Translations under genes and position numbers: made by a program
The notes under the pieces: model-generated
Databases searched by the model: none
What the model was told of the DNA's origin: nothing
Seen by the model: only the letters and a program-made list of their open reading frames with translations
Part shown: positions 59,859 through 64,000 of the stretch, one piece after another
Position numbering within the stretch: the stretch's first letter is position 1
Layout of the letters: every line of letters starts with the position of its first letter
Assembly: GCA_002110485.1 (NCBI GenBank)
Contig: MOWL01000004.1
Span: 434,001 to 498,000 of the forward strand
Direction of reading: 5' to 3'
Length of the DNA stretch: 64,000 nt
DNA from: Emergomyces orientalis
Lineage: Eukaryota; Ascomycota; Eurotiomycetes; Onygenales; Ajellomycetaceae

Positions 59859-62258
59859 CTAAGGCCCCTGCCGATAAATCTGCGAACCACCTGATCTAAA
59901 CTGAACGGTTTCTCGCCGCTGCAGAATAAGCAATGCCCGATTCAACGCCTGCTCGCTATAGTTCCTCCCATCTACGAACTCTCTTCGCAGCGTGGCCAAA
60001 CTCGTACTCCATCCAATCGGTAGTCGGCGCTTCAGCTCATCTTCTACCTTGCCAACCTCCGCCATCAGCTCTTTGCTCCCCTGACCTTCGCCATGCGTGA
60101 CAGCGTCCATGGTCGAGGCGAGGAAGAGGCGGATTGCTTCGTCGACGTGCTCTTCCGTTGCAATGGGGGAGAGGCTGAGCTTTGCGAGTGATTCGCTGAT
60201 TCGAATAATCGCTTCGAGCTGACGGACGGTGATGGGAATTGAGGAGCGGGCGTTGGCGTCTAGTTCGGCTTTGTGTACTTGTTTGCGGATGGAGACGAAG
60301 TGGGATGAGAGCTTTTCTGCGGCTTCTGGGGACAGGCGTGGGGCGCAGCGTCTGGGATTGCATGTTAATATTGCGGGCTAGCTAAATAAAATTAATGGGG
60401 ACGGAGACCAGCTATGACTTACGATTTACAGTAGCTGATATATCGCTTCATCTTTTCCACCGGGATCTCAGCTTCGACCTGCTCTTCCACTCCTCTCCCA
60501 CCCATGTGAATGCCCATGACGTGTCTGGCGATCCGCTCATCACGGCCCTTTTCATGTTCGTCTCTGACAATAAATATCATATCAAATCGCGACAGGATAG
60601 TGGTCTGGAAATCGATATTTTCACCAGGAGTTTTCAAATCGTCATATCGTCCAAAGATTGGATTTGCAGCAGCGAGAACAGACGTTCTAGCATTTAATAT
60701 AGTGGTAATGCCAGCCTTTGCAATGGAGATTGTCTGTTGTTCCATGGCTTCGTGGATGGCGACTCGATCTTCGTCTCTCATCTTGTCAAATTCGTCGATA
60801 CAGACAACACCCCCATCTGCAAGTACCATTGCGCCACCTTCAAGATAGAATTCACGTGTGGTTGTGTCCCGCTGGACGGAGGCTGTAAGACCAGCAGCTG
60901 ACGAACCTTTGCCAGATGTGTAGATGGCAATTGGTGACACCTTTTCCACGAATTTCAACAATTGAGATTTAGCGGTACCAGGATCGCCAAGAAGCAGCAC
61001 GTTGATATCTCCTCGAAGTTTCATTCCGTCAGGCAGAATTTTCTTCGATCCACCCATGAGCAGACAGGCAATGGCCTTTTTAATATCCTGATTTCCGTAA
61101 ATTGATGGAGCAATACAATCAGCGAACACCTGGTATAGATCTGGACGTCTGCTCATTTCCAGAAATTCCTGTTCTTCCTCATCGGAAAAGACAGAATTGC
61201 CCTTGGCTGTATGATCGACATCGGTATTTATCCCAACAGCACGAAGATATGGGTTTCGAATAGCGACAGCACTTTTTGTCGAGTTCTTGCTGCCTTTTGC
61301 TTGGTAAATTGAAAACACCCCCATAACCGTACATCTCGAACCAGGAACGACCCGATTGGCAAGATATCTGTCTGCAGATATAAGGATATGTCGAGGAAGT
61401 TCTCCGACAGGCACTTGGTCTGGAGCCTCCTGCAGCTTGAGAACCTGTTGATCAACGAACTGGGACTTCTCGTGCTCTATCACGTACGGATCCAGGGGGC
61501 ATGGATCTTGGTCCTTTTCTTTAGGGCGTTTACATTGCCTTGGGAGTGTGATGCCTGAGAATCCCCCGTCGATCGTAATATTTTCCCTCTCCCCGCAGTT
61601 CTTACATGCTATATGCAGACGAGTAGCTTTTGACGAGATTGTGGACGCTCCGATAACAATACCTGGGATTCGAACCAGGTGGGATATATTGGTGGCGTTC
61701 AGATCCCGGATGGTGATATGTGATACACTTGAGTGGAGGAGTAGTTGATGTTCGGGGAGTTCGATATCACGTTCGGACGGATAAACGATTCTTTGCGTAC
61801 ATTGTTTGAGAGCTGCTTCAAACTGCGAAGACTATATTAGAGATGGAGAAAAAAAAAAGGGGAAGAGGCTTCTTCCATTGCAAGCTAGGTTTAAAAGAAC
61901 ACTTACAAGTGGGATTGTATCTGCTGGGTCTGTGGTAAGTCTGTGGGCTAGCTCTTCGTTGTATGCGATGAGATGGGCAATATCAACGTCGCAGAAGTAC
62001 TTTTTGATAAGCACATTCTGTCGAATTTGGTCTCTATATATACTCCGGTTAAGTAATTGATCACCATACCTGTAGTTAAACGATACGATAACCATTTAGC
62101 AGACAGAGATTCAGAATTTACCTGTAAATGAATGTATTGTCCAGCTGGAAGGCCAGGATGAATTCCCGCAATTGTGCCTGGATTTTTGTACGTGGTTCCC
62201 CCAGACCGTCCGTTTGTGGCTGGAGCACACTCAGAGAGTATGGTGTTCGTCTGTCCAT
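59859..62258 (-). CDS. MCM5: MCM5 subunit of the replicative Mcm2-7 helicase
   Basis: An AAA+ helicase subunit loaded at replication origins in G1 and part of the CMG helicase in S phase. Four exons (62258-62122, 62033-61907, 61822-60423, 60351-59859) encode 718 residues, a normal length. The zinc-binding cluster begins CKNCGE and ends with two further cysteines. Walker A is GDPGTAKS (about 366-373), Walker B is CIDEFDKM (about 429-436) and the arginine finger is in SRFD (about 499-502). The start MDRRTPYSLSVLQ matches the family. For intron 1 two acceptors are in frame; the one at 62034 (TATATAG) rebuilds FIYRDQIRQNVLIK exactly, whereas an earlier AG would insert ten extra residues. The gene diverges from VPS54. 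Confidence 0.97.
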
Positions 62259-62854
62259 GATGATAGCGCTGCAGTACTGAATCCAGAGTTTGCTGGAACA
62301 GATGTATTATATGAGTTGGCAGAAGTTGTCTGCTGGGGTTTTCTGTTCATAGTAATCTGTCGTCGATGGAAAAATGCAGATACTGGTTCTTTCCCGTTTC
62401 GGCCCAGGAACGCGACACGTCAACCCCTTCCCGCGCGTAAAGTGATTTCTTGGCGTCCTTGGCGTGTTTTCTGCGGATAAATATATTCCCGTTGACGAAA
62501 GCGGTGAAGCTGAGTTGGGATTCTGCCAGCCGCGGGTTGATTGGGTAATACAGCCCAGGCCAAGCCACAGCCCAGCGGCTCTTATGAGCAGACAACTATG
62601 CTTCAATGCCACTGTCACCTGTAAACAAGGAGCAAATATCCTCGGAGCTGACAGCTGGAGTTCAAGGGGGTTGACGATATACCCTTGGTGCACCTGTTCA
62701 TCGCTGAATTGATGGTTTCATTTTGTCGTCGCATTCTCTTTAAGTTTTCTTACAGGTTCGAGTCTTGCTCTGTATTTAGGTATGTCATGATCCGCAAATA
62801 CTACCGCTGCCGTCTGCCTGCCGGTTCACCACCAGCCGTGGTGTTTCTTTCGAT
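62259..62854. promoter_or_regulatory. Divergent promoter of MCM5 and VPS54 with MCB-like boxes
   Basis: A 596-bp spacer. ACGCGA at 62410-62415 and an inverted ACGCGC (as GCGCGT at 62433-62438) resemble the MBF core ACGCGN that drives G1/S genes including MCM genes in yeasts. That MBF acts here is inference. No third gene is seen in this stretch. Confidence 0.5.
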
Positions 62855-64000
62855 ATGACCTCCCCCGACCGGCGGAAATCGGTGGAAAGCTTGGCTTCTC
62901 TCTCCTCAGTCTCCTCGGCTACCCAGCTTTCCTCCAGTCAGTACGATCCTGGCAGTCGTTTCCCTAATCGACCGCGCTATGATTCAAGGCGGAGCTCGAC
63001 TGCTAGCTCAATAACGGGGGGGATAGGGGGAGCTTTGGACTCTTCCTTTCATCATGGGTCGATAGCGGAGGCTGGACATAATGGTTTGTTATTCATGTTG
63101 TTGTTGTTCTTGTTGTTGTTGTTGTTGTTGGAGACTTGTCTAACATACCTTCGATATACATGCTGATCGATCCTGTTACTTTCTGTATTTAGCCATTTCT
63201 ACCCTTCTCCAACAACCGATAGTTCGCACCGGCCTTCTACCGCAGGCCTCCGCTCTGTCAAGCGGATATAAACCCCCGACCACTCGAGATATCCCACCTG
63301 TTACTCTAACCAACATTCCGCACGTGGAATCCAAGGCCTTCCAACCATACATCTCCCAGGTTGGATCGTTATATGACGCCTTGCGCCGTTCCAAGGAGAA
63401 CGGCGATGAAGGAGAGCCACAGCTGTTCCGAACGAGTAGTACGCCTTCTTTGTCTGGAGATATCGACACTCTGCTGAGTAGTCAATTGGAAAGGAGACAA
63501 TCTGGCCAACAAGCATCTCTCGCGCCAGTGCCGGAATATGCAACCCCGCGGAGAAGGTCTTCAGGCCAGAGGGGCCGTGGTCCAGCAACCGCGCCCTTGT
63601 CAACTATTCCCAGCGTCTACTTCGATGAGAATTTCCATCTCGAAAACCCCCGGACATTTGATGTCGTTTCCGAACGATCAGAAGTTATCCGATCTCCTCT
63701 AAAACCTTCAGATGAGAAATCTCCTAATGGCACATTCGACCCACGACCGGTACCCAATCGAAAGGCCTTGGCGACAAATGCAATTTTGCAAGAAAAATTA
63801 TCATGGTATCTCGATACCGTGGAAATCCACCTTATCTCCTCCATTTCTACCGCTTCTACTTCATTCTTCACTGCCCTCGGTTCCCTACAAGAACTTCACG
63901 GGGAAGCAACCGCTTCAGTTCAAAAAATCCAGGCCCTGCGAAACGACCTAGCAAAGCTAGATAGCGATATGGCTTTAGGGGGCCTCAAGGTCGTCAGTCT
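62855..64000 (+). CDS. VPS54: Vps54, GARP tethering complex subunit (5' part, cut by window end)
   Basis: Vps54 with Vps51-53 forms the GARP complex, which tethers endosome-derived vesicles at the trans-Golgi network. Exon 1 is 62855-63083 and exon 2 starts at 63193 and runs open past the window end, giving about 345 residues of a protein normally near 1000. The N-terminus is Ser-rich and disordered. The intron (109 nt) contains a GTT repeat and joins EAGHN to AISTLLQQPIVRTGLL. Family marks are RDIPPVTLTNIPHVE, FQPYISQVGSLYDAL, ILQEKLSWYLDTVEIHLI and STSFFTALGSLQELH, which begin the coiled-coil N-terminal domain. The C-terminal endosome-targeting domain lies outside the window. Confidence 0.93.

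Noticed and set aside
61665..61676. A perfect tRNA B-box-like sequence (GGTTCGAATCCC on the minus strand)
   Set aside because: It is inside MCM5 exon 3, encoding part of HLVRIPGIV. No acceptor or anticodon stems surround it.
62754..62768. GGTTCGAGTC resembling a tRNA B box
   Set aside because: No A box at the right distance and no cloverleaf could be built from the flanks.
1..64000. Search for CRISPR arrays, rRNA, integrases or attachment sites
   Set aside because: None seen. The window is fungal nuclear DNA, and the repeats are microsatellites or short palindromes.

Overview
The window is nuclear DNA from a filamentous ascomycete. Genes are split by short introns (mostly about 50-90 nt) with GT donors, CTAAC/CTGAC-type branch sites and CAG/TAG acceptors. 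Neighbouring genes lie on alternating strands without operons, intergenic stretches are long and AT-rich, and microsatellites are common. The proteins (Yju2, Tra1, Cdc16, Mcm5, Vps54, the PP2A B' subunit, the tau95 subunit of TFIIIC, a PTH11-like receptor, a CYP, a DUF1996 secreted protein) fit the Pezizomycotina. My inference, from general resemblance only, is Eurotiomycetes and perhaps Onygenales. I could not run a search to confirm this.

Layout. The first 18 kb is accessory in character: a PTH11-like seven-helix membrane protein (2750-4279), a secreted DUF1996 protein (7924-9464), an NAD-type short-chain dehydrogenase (10774-11983, minus) and a microsomal P450 (14971-16995), separated by 1-4 kb of non-coding DNA. 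From 18 to 46 kb lies a block of housekeeping genes. CDC16 (minus) and YJU2 (plus) share a divergent promoter with two E-boxes. Then come the very large TRA1 (minus, 11.8 kb), the PP2A B' regulatory subunit (minus), TFIIIC tau95 (plus) and a conserved-looking nuclear protein of unknown function with a KEN box (minus). From 47 to 57 kb there is a ribokinase (minus), a crotonase-fold enzyme (minus) and a 4.9 kb stretch with no convincing gene. The window ends with a multi-TM MFS drug-efflux-type transporter (plus), MCM5 (minus) and, divergent from MCM5, the 5' part of VPS54 (plus, running off the end).

Genes were rebuilt by hand by choosing splice sites that keep phase and restore family motifs; each final model has a length divisible by three. 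Points that an automatic annotation would probably miss are: a 20-nt micro-exon in the PTH11-like gene; an in-frame 57-nt intron in TRA1 that can be read through; two GC-AG introns (PP2A B' and TFIIIC tau95); a possible extra 3' exon of PP2A B'; and MCM5 splicing, where the motif identifies the right acceptor. Two short intergenic palindromes recur far more often than chance predicts: TGTACATGTACA (three exact copies) and TACGGAGTA/TACTCCGTA (five copies).

I see no CRISPR array, rRNA, convincing tRNA, intact transposon or biosynthetic cluster. Nothing here is a clearly new multi-gene system; the recurrent palindromes are the least explained signal.
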